Positions 14,882-22,644 of a DNA stretch of 45,849 bases are shown one piece after another. Within the stretch, counting starts at the first letter, position 1; each line of letters starts with the position of its first letter. Source of the stretch: Dehalococcoidia bacterium (lineage in GTDB: Bacteria > Chloroflexota > Dehalococcoidia > SHYB01); assembly GCA_009693015.1 (NCBI GenBank), contig SHYB01000016.1, positions 1 through 45,849 on the forward strand, given 5' to 3'. The position numbers and the translations under genes are program-made. Under the pieces are notes generated by a model that saw nothing but the letters and a program-made list of their open reading frames with translations, was not told where the DNA came from and searched no databases.

Positions 14882-15986
14882 CAAGGTAGTCGTCGCCATG
14901 AGCGGCGGCGTTGACTCGTCGGTCGCCGCGCTGCTGCTGCATCGCGCGGGGTACGACGTGACCGGCATCACCATGCGCCTGTGGACGCCGGACGACCCCG
15001 AGGCGCCTGTCCACAACAAACGCTGCTGCTCGGTGGAGGACGTTGCCGATGCGCAGGAGGCCGCTGCGCTTATCGGCATCCCGCACTACGTCATCAATTT
15101 CGAGCGCGAGTTCAAGAGCGGCGTCATTGATTACTTCCTTGGCGAGTACCGCCGGGGACGCACGCCGCACCCGTGCATCGCCTGCAACCAGAAGGTGAAG
15201 TTCGATCCCCTGCTGGCGCGGGCGGAGAGCATCGGGGCGCGGTACCTGGCGACGGGGCACTACGCTCAAGTGGAGCATGGTGCGACGGGGCATCGCCTGC
15301 GCAAGGCCACCGACCCATCGAAGGATCAGTCCTACGTCCTGTATGGCTTGCAGCAGGCGGAGCTGGCGAGGCTGCTGTTCCCCGCAGGCGGATATGCCAA
15401 GAGCGAGATACGGCGGCTGGCGGCGGAGGCGGGCCTCACCGTGGCGGACAAGCCGGACAGCCAGGACATTTGCTTCATCCCCAATGGCAACTATCGGGAG
15501 TTTATGGCGAGGCATGGCGGGACCAGGCCAGGACGCATCGTGGACCAGGCGGGCACAGAGATGGGGCGGCACCAGGGGATCGAGCATTTCACCGTGGGGC
15601 AGCGCAAGAGCCTGGGGGTAGCCGGCGCCGCGCCGCGCTACGTCCTCGCCATTGACGCCCAGAGCGGCGACGTGACCATCGGGACAGGCGACCAGGTGCT
15701 CGCCGACACGCTGTGGGCGGAGGACGTGCGCTATGTGGCGGGCCGCGCGCCGTCGTCGCCCTGCGCCGTCACGGTGAAGTACCGCTACAAGTCGGCGGAG
15801 GTCCCGGCGATGCTGTACGCCGACGGCGGCACGGCGCGGGTGGAGTTCGCCGCGCCGCAGCGGGCGCTGACGCCGGGCCAGGCCGCGGTGTTCTATGACG
15901 GCGACGTTGTCCTGGGCGGCGGCGTGATTCAGCGTGCCGGCAAGGGCGCCGCCATGCGCGCCGCGCAGGCGCTTTCGGGCAGGTGA
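14871..15986 (+). CDS. mnmA: tRNA-specific 2-thiouridylase MnmA
   Basis: A 371-aa enzyme that makes 2-thiouridine at U34 of Lys, Glu and Gln tRNAs. The PP-loop SGGVDSS (11-17) binds ATP. The two catalytic cysteines are C102 in HPCIACN and C201 in SQDICFIP. Also visible are DQSYVLYGL and the central-domain HFTVGQRKSLG, with a C-terminal beta-barrel. The length is normal. The start at 14871 is supported by AGGTGA just upstream, created by a short tandem duplication. A DinB-family gene follows 70 nt later on the same strand. Confidence 0.96.
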   Translation: MPGDKVVVAMSGGVDSSVAALLLHRAGYDVTGITMRLWTPDDPEAPVHNKRCCSVEDVADAQEAAALIGIPHYVINFEREFKSGVIDYFLGEYRRGRTPHPCIACNQKVKFDPLLARAESIGARYLATGHYAQVEHGATGHRLRKATDPSKDQSYVLYGLQQAELARLLFPAGGYAKSEIRRLAAEAGLTVADKPDSQDICFIPNGNYREFMARHGGTRPGRIVDQAGTEMGRHQGIEHFTVGQRKSLGVAGAAPRYVLAIDAQSGDVTIGTGDQVLADTLWAEDVRYVAGRAPSSPCAVTVKYRYKSAEVPAMLYADGGTARVEFAAPQRALTPGQAAVFYDGDVVLGGGVIQRAGKGAAMRAAQALSGR

Positions 15987-16056
15987 CGTGGGCGGCAGAA
16001 TCGCTGCGCTCCCGGCGCGAGGCGAACAAGCGGAAGGGTATAAGAGGAGCCTCGTG

Positions 16057-16608
16057 ATGGTTAAGGATTTCGTCCGGAACGCGCTGGAGATGCAACGCAA
16101 CGACCTGCTCCGCAGTCTCCAAAGGCTGACGCCGCTGGACATGGCGTGGCGCCCCGCGGCGCAGGGCAACGCCATCGGTTTCCTCGCGTGGCACATGGCG
16201 CGGGTGGAGGACATGTGGGTGCAGCGGGTGTTTCAGGGCAAGCAACAGCTTTGGCAATCCGACGGATGGTCGGGCAGGCTGGGCATGGATGCTTACGGGC
16301 GAGACAACGGCTATGGGTTTGACGAAGCGAAGCTCGCGGCGTTCCAGCCGCCGCCAATGGACCAGCTGCTGGCGTACATGGACTCCGTGCGGCAGCACAC
16401 GCTGGCGTTCCTCGACGCGTGGAACCCCGATGGCGCGCCGGTGCAGGCGGTGCTCCCTTGGGACAAAAGCACCACCCTGCCCATCGACAAGTTCTGGGTG
16501 CAGATCCTGTGGGAGCTGAACCAGCACGGTGGGCAGATCGCCTACGTGCGCGGGTTGCGGCGCGCCGCGGTTGACGTGACGTACATGGGGCCGGTGCTGA
16601 CGAAGTAG
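16057..16608 (+). CDS. DinB/DUF664-like four-helix protein (paralogue 1)
   Basis: A 183-aa DinB-superfamily protein, a four-helix bundle usually binding a divalent metal and, in characterised members, acting as a thiol-dependent transferase. Landmarks are FLAWHMARVEDMW (first His at residue 46) and the C-terminal WELNQHGGQIAYVRGL. In the second motif a Glu replaces the first His of the classic pair, as in DUF664. ATG 16057 has a good ribosome binding site (AAGAGGAGC). It shares the C-terminal motif with the gene at 17967. The function is unknown; small-molecule thiol transfer or stress detoxification are the family possibilities. Confidence 0.85.
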   Translation: MVKDFVRNALEMQRNDLLRSLQRLTPLDMAWRPAAQGNAIGFLAWHMARVEDMWVQRVFQGKQQLWQSDGWSGRLGMDAYGRDNGYGFDEAKLAAFQPPPMDQLLAYMDSVRQHTLAFLDAWNPDGAPVQAVLPWDKSTTLPIDKFWVQILWELNQHGGQIAYVRGLRRAAVDVTYMGPVLTK

Positions 16609-16618
16609 GGCGCGCCCG

Positions 16619-17836
16619 CTACAGCTGCATTTCCATGATGTACAGCCCGCCGGTCAAGCGGTCAACGGCGTACAGCAGGCCGCGCTCGTCAGCGTACACA
16701 TCGTTCATCTGGCACGTGCCGCCGGGGTTGCCGGGGACGATAGGCACGAACGACGCAATCTCTCTGGGCTGGAACGCGTTGCGCAGGTCATGGACGCGGA
16801 CGCCGCCGGCGAAGTACGCCCCCACGATGTAGTCGTCGGACCGCCACGCTGTGGGCACGGGCTGGTTTTCGTGGAGGTTGTGCGCGCCGTAGCGTCCCGG
16901 CTTGCCGCGATAGCCTTCCACGGGCGGCAACGGCAGCGTGCTGATGGAGACGGGGTTCCGTTCGTGGGAGATGTCCAGCACCCAGGAGAGCTTGGGCCAG
17001 TCGGTGGCGCCCTCCTTCACCGCCTCGTCCGTGGTTACGAGGAGATTGCGGGAGAAGAGTGGCACGGCGGTGTGGCTGAAGCCGCCCAGCGGGGGGTGGT
17101 GGTCGAAACGGGCGATGGGCGCGGGATGCGCCACGCTGGACACGTCGAGGATCATGATACCCCCATCCAGGTAGCCCATGTAGGCGCGATTGGGCCGCTC
17201 TGGGTAGACGTTGGTGTTGTGCGGGCGGAAGCCGTAGTCCAACGTGGGATGGCGCACCGGCGGCGGCGCGGCATCGCCCACGCGCGTGCCGGGGAGCCAC
17301 CAGCGCCCTGCCTCTCGCGGCTGCGCCGGGCTGGCGATGTCCACGATCATGTAGAACTGGTCGTCCATGGGGTGTGACGGCGCGAAATCGGCGGCGCCGG
17401 TGCTGATGTGGGCGTAGCGGCCATCTACGCACCACACGTAGTGCACGCCTTTGGATTGCGCGCCGGACGTATCGAAGAACGCTACCTGGCGCGGGGACTC
17501 CGGCACGGCGACGTCATACAGGCCCAGGCCTGCGTGCGGCAGCCCCCACGCCGATGTCTGGTACGCCACCAGCAGCAGATCGCCGGCGAGCGCCAGGCAG
17601 TTGGAGCGCACCTTATCGTGTGGCAGCCGTGTTTGTGTCACCACGGCGGGGCGTCGCGGGTCGGACACGTCCACCGCGGTGCAATCGAACGGCGCTCGCT
17701 CGTGAGCGATCCACAGGATGCGGCGTCCGTCCCGCGCCTGTTGCAGCGCCAGCCCTTCGCCGCAACTGCCCGCGCCGGCCAGATAACTGTGGCCCAGCAG
17801 AGCAAGCCGATTAGAGCTGTAGGCGATGTCCGGCAT
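16619..17836 (-). CDS. LVIVD-repeat beta-propeller protein
   Basis: A 405-aa cytoplasmic protein made of repeated propeller blades with the LVIVD-like core (LGLYDVA, FYMIVDIA, IMILDVS). Each blade combines a name-value pattern such as DISHERNPVSIS. The C-terminus (NDVYADERGLLYAVDRLTGGLYIMEM) is the usual closing strand. No signal peptide is seen when starting at ATG 17836. This start is supported by an extended -10 box TGcTAGAAT ending 7 nt before it (17844-17849), implying a leaderless mRNA; a longer in-frame start would add a basic, non-homologous leader through the promoter. Proteins of this group are often annotated only by fold. It lies between two DinB-like genes on the opposite strand. 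Confidence 0.82.
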   Translation of the reverse strand: MPDIAYSSNRLALLGHSYLAGAGSCGEGLALQQARDGRRILWIAHERAPFDCTAVDVSDPRRPAVVTQTRLPHDKVRSNCLALAGDLLLVAYQTSAWGLPHAGLGLYDVAVPESPRQVAFFDTSGAQSKGVHYVWCVDGRYAHISTGAADFAPSHPMDDQFYMIVDIASPAQPREAGRWWLPGTRVGDAAPPPVRHPTLDYGFRPHNTNVYPERPNRAYMGYLDGGIMILDVSSVAHPAPIARFDHHPPLGGFSHTAVPLFSRNLLVTTDEAVKEGATDWPKLSWVLDISHERNPVSISTLPLPPVEGYRGKPGRYGAHNLHENQPVPTAWRSDDYIVGAYFAGGVRVHDLRNAFQPREIASFVPIVPGNPGGTCQMNDVYADERGLLYAVDRLTGGLYIMEMQL

Positions 17837-17843
17837 GGCGGCG

Positions 17844-17872
17844 ATTCTAGCATGAAGCGGCGTTCTTGCCAG
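17844..17872 (-). promoter_or_regulatory. Promoter of the LVIVD gene
   Basis: On the minus strand CTGGCA (17872-17867), a 17-nt spacer and TAGAAT (17849-17844) with a TGc extension. The ATG at 17836 is 7 nt past the -10, so the transcript probably starts at or next to the start codon. Confidence 0.6.
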
Positions 17873-17936
17873 CAGTACGGGGCGGCGCTTTTCAAGGCGG
17901 CGCGTCTGTGCCATGATGCGGGCGTTGGCAACACGC

Positions 17937-17962
17937 AAGCGCGGGAGGGAAGCGCGGGAGGG
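17937..17962 (+). repeat. 13-bp tandem duplication carrying the Shine-Dalgarno of the downstream gene
   Basis: AAGCGCGGGAGGG occurs twice in tandem (17937-17949 and 17950-17962), immediately before ATG 17967. Each copy includes a GGGAGGG ribosome binding site; only the second is well placed. Confidence 0.8.
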
Positions 17963-17966
17963 AAGC

Positions 17967-18494
17967 ATGGACGTGCGCGATATGACGGCGCGGTGTCTCG
18001 ATCAGATGTGGGGCATGGTGAACCGGGCCACGAAGACTCTTTCCCAGGCGGAGCTTGACCGCATGCCGGGGGCGGAGAGCAACCCCATCGGCTGGACGTT
18101 CTACCACATGGGGCGCGTGGAAGACCGATGGTTCCACCTGCTGGATGGCAAGTCCCAGCAGACGTGGGAGAAGGGCTGGGCGCAGCGGCTGGGCATTGAC
18201 CCCGACCCCAGCCTGTCCGGGTCGCAGATGACGCCGCAGGAGATCGCCGCCAAGTTCAAGTCGCCGCCGGCGGAGCAGCTCAAGGCGTACGCGGAGGCGG
18301 TGCATGCGGAGACGCTGGCCTACCTGAAGCGCATGCCGCTGGAGACGCTGGGGGAAGAGATCGAGGCGTTCGGCGGGCGGAAGATGACCAGGGGGCAGAT
18401 ACTGGTCCACGTGGTGAATGAAATGAACCAGCACGGGGGCCAGATCGCCTATATCAAGGGCCTGTTGAAAGGCTATCAGGGCAGGGTGGTGTAG
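17967..18494 (+). CDS. DinB/DUF664-like four-helix protein (paralogue 2)
   Basis: A 175-aa paralogue of the protein at 16057-16608. It keeps the N-terminal metal-site region (WTFYHMGRVEDRWF) and the C-terminal signature VNEMNQHGGQIAYIKGLL. The Glu at the first position of the second metal motif is again conserved, so the substitution is a family trait here. The strong ribosome binding site GGGAGGGAAGC is part of a 13-bp duplication. The downstream rnhB starts 6 nt after its stop, so it probably leads a dinB-like/rnhB/yraN operon. Confidence 0.85.
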   Translation: MDVRDMTARCLDQMWGMVNRATKTLSQAELDRMPGAESNPIGWTFYHMGRVEDRWFHLLDGKSQQTWEKGWAQRLGIDPDPSLSGSQMTPQEIAAKFKSPPAEQLKAYAEAVHAETLAYLKRMPLETLGEEIEAFGGRKMTRGQILVHVVNEMNQHGGQIAYIKGLLKGYQGRVV

Positions 18495-18499
18495 GCGGC

Positions 18500-19195
18500 A
18501 TGGCATCGCTCCCCGGCGCGCGTTTATTGCCAGGGGTGCCTGTGCCGCCGGGCGTGCGCTCGCTGCCTGGCGTGATGGAAGAGGCGGCGCTCCGCGCGCG
18601 GGGGTATGGGCGCATCGCCGGTGTTGATGAGGCGGGGCGCGGGCCGCTGGCCGGGCCGGTGGTGGCCGCCGCCGTGGTGCTGCCGGAGACCTGGCTTTGG
18701 GGTTCCGGCCCGCCCGTGTTGGTGAACGATAGCAAGCAGATGTCGGCGGCACAGCGGGAGCGCGCCTGGGCCGTGATCACCGCCCAGGCGCAATGCGCCG
18801 CCGCCGCCGCGTCCGTAGAGCAGATTGACGGTCTTGGCATCGCTGAAGCGACGCGCTGGGCGATGCGCCGCGCCATCGAATTGCTGCCCACGCCGCCGGA
18901 CGCCTTGCTGGTGGACTGGGTGGACCTTAGCGCCACGGGGCTGCCGTGCCGGTCCATGGCCCACGGCGACGCTATTTCTCTGTCCATCGCCGCCGCGTCC
19001 ATCGTCGCCAAGGTTACGCGTGACCGGCTCATGCTGGAGATGGATGCGGCCTGTCCCGGCTACGGCTTCGCAGGGCACAAGGGCTACGGCACGCCGCGAC
19101 ACGTGGAGGCGCTGCGGGCGTTGGGGCCGTGCCCCGCGCACCGCCGCAGCTTCGCCCCCGTGCGTGACGCGCTGCTCTCCCCGCGCATGCTATGA
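18500..19195 (+). CDS. rnhB: Ribonuclease HII
   Basis: A 231-aa RNase HII that cleaves RNA in RNA-DNA hybrids and at single ribonucleotides. The active-site motif GVDEAGRGPLAGPVVAAAV carries D43 and E44; the later acidic residue lies in LLVDWVD, and ASIVAKVTRDRLM and GYGFAGHKGYGTPRHVEAL are family signatures. The usual DSKKLS reads DSKQMS. The first 25 residues are poorly conserved; ATG 18575 (MEEAALRARG) is a possible alternative start. Its stop overlaps the yraN start (ATGA). Confidence 0.95.
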   Translation: MASLPGARLLPGVPVPPGVRSLPGVMEEAALRARGYGRIAGVDEAGRGPLAGPVVAAAVVLPETWLWGSGPPVLVNDSKQMSAAQRERAWAVITAQAQCAAAAASVEQIDGLGIAEATRWAMRRAIELLPTPPDALLVDWVDLSATGLPCRSMAHGDAISLSIAAASIVAKVTRDRLMLEMDAACPGYGFAGHKGYGTPRHVEALRALGPCPAHRRSFAPVRDALLSPRML

Positions 19196-19590
19196 CCGGG
19201 GAGAGCAAGGCGCTGGGCCAGTTCGGGGAGCAACGCGCCAGCGAGCATCTGGTGCGGACGGGCTACCGCATCCTGGAGCGCAACGTGCGCTTGCCCGGCG
19301 GCGAGATTGACATCGTGGCGCAGGATGGCGCGACGCTGGTGGTGGTGGAGGTGCGCCCCCGCCGCAGCGCGCGCCTGGGCACGCCGGAGGAGTCCATCAC
19401 CAAGGCGAAGGCCCAGCGGCTTGCCCGCCTGGGCGAGACCTATATCCAGCAGCGCGGCCTGGGGGAGACGCCGTGGCGCATTGACGTGGTGGCGATTCGT
19501 ATGGGGGCGATTCCCGTGGCGGCAATAGATGCCGGCGCGCAGTGGAAGGTCACGCGGCTGGAGCACTACAAGAACGCCGTCGCTGATTAG
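19192..19590 (+). CDS. YraN/UPF0102 endonuclease-fold protein
   Basis: A 132-aa UPF0102 protein with the restriction-endonuclease-like core: GQFGEQRASEHLVRTGYRILERN, then GEIDIVAQDGATLVVVEVR, whose E, D and E-x-R residues form the PD-(D/E)xK-like site. It is commonly next to rnhB in bacteria, as here, with a 4-nt overlap. The exact role is unknown; links to DNA repair or recombination are suggested by the fold and neighbours only. Its stop codon overlaps the stop of the convergent VOC gene. Confidence 0.92.
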   Translation: MTGESKALGQFGEQRASEHLVRTGYRILERNVRLPGGEIDIVAQDGATLVVVEVRPRRSARLGTPEESITKAKAQRLARLGETYIQQRGLGETPWRIDVVAIRMGAIPVAAIDAGAQWKVTRLEHYKNAVAD

Positions 19591-19979
19591 ACCGGGACCT
19601 CTTCCATCAACGCCAGGGTGTTGCCCTCGTTGTCCAGGAAGAAGGCCATCAGCAGGGTGTGCGCCGCCGTCTTGTGGATCACATGCGGCGCGTCGCGGAA
19701 ATGCACGCCGCGTCCCAGCAACGTCGCGTGTGCGGCGTGAATATCGCGGGCCTTGAAATAGATGACCGTGCCGGGGTGATCGAACTCCGCCGACTCGGGG
19801 ACGGCGAGCATGAGGCGGACCCCGCCGCAATCGAAAAACGTCAGGCCGGGCGGCGCCTGGAACAGCAGTCGCAGCCCCAGCGTATCGCCGTAGAAGGCGA
19901 CGGCGCGCGGCAGGTCGCGCACCGGCATGGTGATCTGCCCGATCTGCCCCAGGTGGACACCGCCGCCGTCTTGCGCCAT
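19587..19979 (-). CDS. VOC superfamily (glyoxalase/dioxygenase-like) protein
   Basis: A 130-aa vicinal oxygen chelate fold protein with paired beta-alpha-beta-beta-beta modules: IGQITMPVRDLPRAVAFYGDTLGL, then the second half FKARDIHAAHATLLGRGV and FFLDNEGNTLALMEE. Expected metal ligands include the Q or H near the start and the final E in LALMEE. Start ATG 19979 has GGAGGAG 9 nt upstream; a GTG at 19985 is an alternative. It probably acts in detoxification or small-molecule modification, but the substrate is not predictable. The last four bases overlap yraN. Confidence 0.88.
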   Translation of the reverse strand: MAQDGGGVHLGQIGQITMPVRDLPRAVAFYGDTLGLRLLFQAPPGLTFFDCGGVRLMLAVPESAEFDHPGTVIYFKARDIHAAHATLLGRGVHFRDAPHVIHKTAAHTLLMAFFLDNEGNTLALMEEVPV

Positions 19980-19995
19980 GGTCACGCTCCTCCCG

Positions 19996-21165
19996 CTAAC
20001 CCCTGGGCAAGCCCAGGCCCCGCTGCGCGATGACGTTGCGTTGAATCTCCGACGTCCCCCCTACGATGGTGACGGAGACCATCGCCAGGTAAAGGTCGCT
20101 CAGCTTGCCCCCGTCCGGCGACCGCGAATCGCCAATGGCGAGCTGGCTGTGCAGGCCCAGGACCTCCATGCCCAGCGCCGCGGCTCGCTGCCGCGCCCGC
20201 TCCGTGACCAGCTTGGCGATGGACGCCTCGTAGTTGGGAATCTTGCCTGCGTTGAGCTGCCAGGCGATGCGGTAGTTGAGGAGGATCGCCACGCGCGCCT
20301 CCACCGCCATCTCCGCGAGCTTGTGGCGCAGCACCGCATTCGCCGACAACCCGCGCGTGCCGGCGTACGCGGCCAGGTCGTCAATCACCCGCGCCGTCTC
20401 CGCGGCGTGGTCAATGCGGTTGCGCTCAAAGTCCATGGTGGACATCATCTGGTAGAAGCCGCGGTTTTCTTCGCCGACGAGATGGCTGGCGGGGACACGA
20501 GCGTTGTCCAGCAAGATCTGCCACTGCGCTCCGTAGCGCGGCAGGGTGTGCATGGGGTTCACCGTGACGCCGGGGGTGCGCATGTGCAGCAGGAACATGC
20601 TCAGGCCCCTGTGCTTGGGCGCATGGGGATCGGTCCGCGCGGCCACGATGCACCATTCCGAGCGGTGGCCCTGGCCCACGAAGTGCTTTTCGCCGCTCAG
20701 TACGTACTCGTCGCCGTCGCGCACGGCGCGCGTCTGGAGCGACGCGAGATCGGAGCCGGCGTCCGGCTCGGAGAAGCCCTGGCACCAGATCTCCTCGCCG
20801 CGCGAAATCGGCGGGAGAAAGCGGCGCTTCTGCTCAAGGCTGCCGTAGTGCATGATGGTTGGCCCGACGAACACCGGGCCGTGCGACCAGCCGCCGCCGT
20901 TGGGGGCGTGATGATAGCCCATCTCTTCGAGGAAGATGAGCTGTTCGATGTGCGACCTGCCCTGCCCGCCGTACTCCTTGGGCCACGCCAGCGTGAGCCA
21001 TCCCCGCGCCGCAAGCTTGCGATCGAAGGCGCGCGCCTGCCGCCACTCCTCTTCGTTGATCCAGGTGAAGTGGCGACCGCACCAGTCCGGCGGAATCTCC
21101 TTTGCCAGGAAGTCGCGGATCTCCTGGCGGAATGCTTGTTGCTCTGGGGTGAAGCCGAAGTCCAT
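19996..21165 (-). CDS. Acyl-CoA dehydrogenase family flavoprotein
   Basis: A 389-aa FAD enzyme of the acyl-CoA dehydrogenase family. Visible are an N-terminal helical domain (FTPEQQAFRQEIRDFLAKEIP), the flavin-contact segment WCQGFSEPDAGSDLASLQTRA, and the C-terminal signature IVGGTSEIQRNVIAQRGLGLPRG. In medium-chain enzymes the catalytic base Glu lies in the equivalent C-terminal segment (EGT); here it is VGGT, so the base must be elsewhere or the substrate is unusual, as in steroid- or CoA-side-chain types. Start ATG 21165 follows GAGGAA. It is divergent from a lipoprotein gene, with overlapping -10 boxes. Confidence 0.92.
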   Translation of the reverse strand: MDFGFTPEQQAFRQEIRDFLAKEIPPDWCGRHFTWINEEEWRQARAFDRKLAARGWLTLAWPKEYGGQGRSHIEQLIFLEEMGYHHAPNGGGWSHGPVFVGPTIMHYGSLEQKRRFLPPISRGEEIWCQGFSEPDAGSDLASLQTRAVRDGDEYVLSGEKHFVGQGHRSEWCIVAARTDPHAPKHRGLSMFLLHMRTPGVTVNPMHTLPRYGAQWQILLDNARVPASHLVGEENRGFYQMMSTMDFERNRIDHAAETARVIDDLAAYAGTRGLSANAVLRHKLAEMAVEARVAILLNYRIAWQLNAGKIPNYEASIAKLVTERARQRAAALGMEVLGLHSQLAIGDSRSPDGGKLSDLYLAMVSVTIVGGTSEIQRNVIAQRGLGLPRG

Positions 21166-21188
21166 GTGGGTGTTCCTCAGGCTCCGGC

Positions 21189-21195
21189 TAGAATA
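21189..21195. promoter_or_regulatory. Symmetric -10 element shared by divergent genes
   Basis: TAGAATA reads TAGAAT on the plus strand (21189-21194, toward the lipoprotein ATG at 21206) and TATTCT on the minus strand (21195-21190, toward the acyl-CoA dehydrogenase ATG at 21165). No strong -35 is seen for either. Confidence 0.45.
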
Positions 21196-21205
21196 CACTA
21201 CCTGC

Positions 21206-22543
21206 ATGGATTGGTGCAGACGCCTTCAGTATCGCGTGGCGACCCTGGCGATCATGGCGGCGGCGATGGTGATGGCCGCGTGCAACAGCGCCGCTGCGCC
21301 CACCGCTACCCCGCCGGCCCCCACGACGCGCGCGGCGCCAACGCCTGCGCCCGCGGCGGATGGCGGTGGCGCCGCCGCAACGACCGTCCCGCTCGACCCG
21401 GCTATCGTGGCGAAGCTGGACAGGATCGAGGCCGCGGTGCGCCGCGAACGCGGGCTGGGCAGCGCCACGCCGGAGCGCCGGTTCATGACGTGGCTGGAGC
21501 TGCAACAGTACGTGGCGCAGCAGTTCGGTGAAGAAGACGCCGTCCGCTTGCGCGCCTTCCAACGGCTCAGGGTGCTGTACGGCGTGCTCAAGGAAACGGA
21601 CAATCTGGAGGAACTCACGAAACGCCAGCTGAGCCAGGGGATTCTCGGATTCTTCGACGAGGATACCGGCGCGCTGCGCTTGGTGAGCGATGGCGCGGGC
21701 GTGGGCCTGGTGGAAGAGTTCACCCACGCCCTGCAGCAGGCGCGTTTCGATCTGAAGTCCCGCAGCGATGCGTTTGATACGGACGAGTTTCTCTCTGATG
21801 CGGAGGCGGCATTCAGCGCGCTGGTGGAGGGCGATGCCTCGCTCTCCGCGAACCTGTACGCCCAAAGCAACATGAACATCGGCGCGCTGCAACGGGCGAT
21901 TGAGGCGCAAGCGTCAAAGCAAGACGATTTCCCCCATGTGCTCCAGGCCACGCTGGACTTCCCCTACCGAGATGGGTTGAGCTTCGCGACATCCCTCTAT
22001 ACCGTGGGCAGGGGCTGGAGCGGCGTGGACGCGGCATATGCCCGCCCGCCCGCCTCCACGGAGCAGGTGCTCCACCTGGAGAAATATGTTGAAAATGAAG
22101 CGCCGCTGGCGGTGGACTGGGCCGACGTGCCCGCGGCGCTGCCGCCGGGGTGGCGCAAGGTAGACGCCGGTGTCTCCGGCGAGTTGGGCTGGCGCGTGCT
22201 TCTCGGCGCACATCTAACGGCGTCCGCGGCGAACGTTGCGGCAGCGGGCTGGGGTGGCGATCGCTACATCTTTCTCGAAGGCCCCGGCGGCGCGCTGCTC
22301 TATGTGGCGTCCCAGCGCTGGGATACTGCCAAGGACGCCACGGAGTTCGCCGCCGCCTATGCCGGCTTTCTCAGGCGGCAGCGGGCGCAAGTGCAGCCCG
22401 CCCCTCCCGGCGGCGTCAGCGCCATACTCAACGGCGGCCTCCACGAAGTTCGCGTGCAGGGTGCGCGGGTGCTGATCACCGTGACCACGGACGCTACCCT
22501 GGCGGCCGGCGTCGCCGCGCTGTCCCCACCCTTTAGTGGCTAG
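21206..22543 (+). CDS. Lipoprotein with degenerate gluzincin-type metallopeptidase motif
   Basis: A 445-aa exported lipoprotein. The signal peptide ends in the lipobox VMAAC, followed by a Thr/Ala/Pro-rich linker. The central domain resembles a family with HExxH in an HALQDQHFDL context followed by an EGDA motif. Here the segment is VEEFTHALQQARFDL, so the first zinc ligand His is Glu (EExxH), while ALVEGDASLS is kept. The protein is therefore probably a non-catalytic relative or binds metal differently. The C-terminal 150 residues are unrelated to known motifs. ATG 21206 lies 11 nt after a TAGAAT -10 box. It acts outside the cytoplasmic membrane. Confidence 0.72.
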   Translation: MDWCRRLQYRVATLAIMAAAMVMAACNSAAAPTATPPAPTTRAAPTPAPAADGGGAAATTVPLDPAIVAKLDRIEAAVRRERGLGSATPERRFMTWLELQQYVAQQFGEEDAVRLRAFQRLRVLYGVLKETDNLEELTKRQLSQGILGFFDEDTGALRLVSDGAGVGLVEEFTHALQQARFDLKSRSDAFDTDEFLSDAEAAFSALVEGDASLSANLYAQSNMNIGALQRAIEAQASKQDDFPHVLQATLDFPYRDGLSFATSLYTVGRGWSGVDAAYARPPASTEQVLHLEKYVENEAPLAVDWADVPAALPPGWRKVDAGVSGELGWRVLLGAHLTASAANVAAAGWGGDRYIFLEGPGGALLYVASQRWDTAKDATEFAAAYAGFLRRQRAQVQPAPPGGVSAILNGGLHEVRVQGARVLITVTTDATLAAGVAALSPPFSG

Positions 22544-22587
22544 CGCGCTTTAGAAAGCGCCGAGGCGGCGCTGACGGCCAGGGAATG

Positions 22588-22593
22588 TATAAT
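22588..22593 (+). promoter_or_regulatory. -10 box of the cvpA-like/HNH unit
   Basis: A consensus TATAAT, 51 nt before ATG 22645. A GCGCTT/AAGCGC hairpin (22545-22560) just upstream may end the lipoprotein transcript. No clear -35. Confidence 0.4.
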
Positions 22594-22644
22594 GAGGGCG
22601 CAAAAGAGGGATAGTGTCCATGGCTCCCCTGTGGCGGAGGTGCG

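Noticed and set aside
14818-14941. A 17-nt repeat (14818-14834 and 14925-14941), both reading AALLLH, as evidence of a partial mnmA duplication
   Set aside because: The similarity is limited to a GC-rich Leu-run codon string and the flanks do not match.
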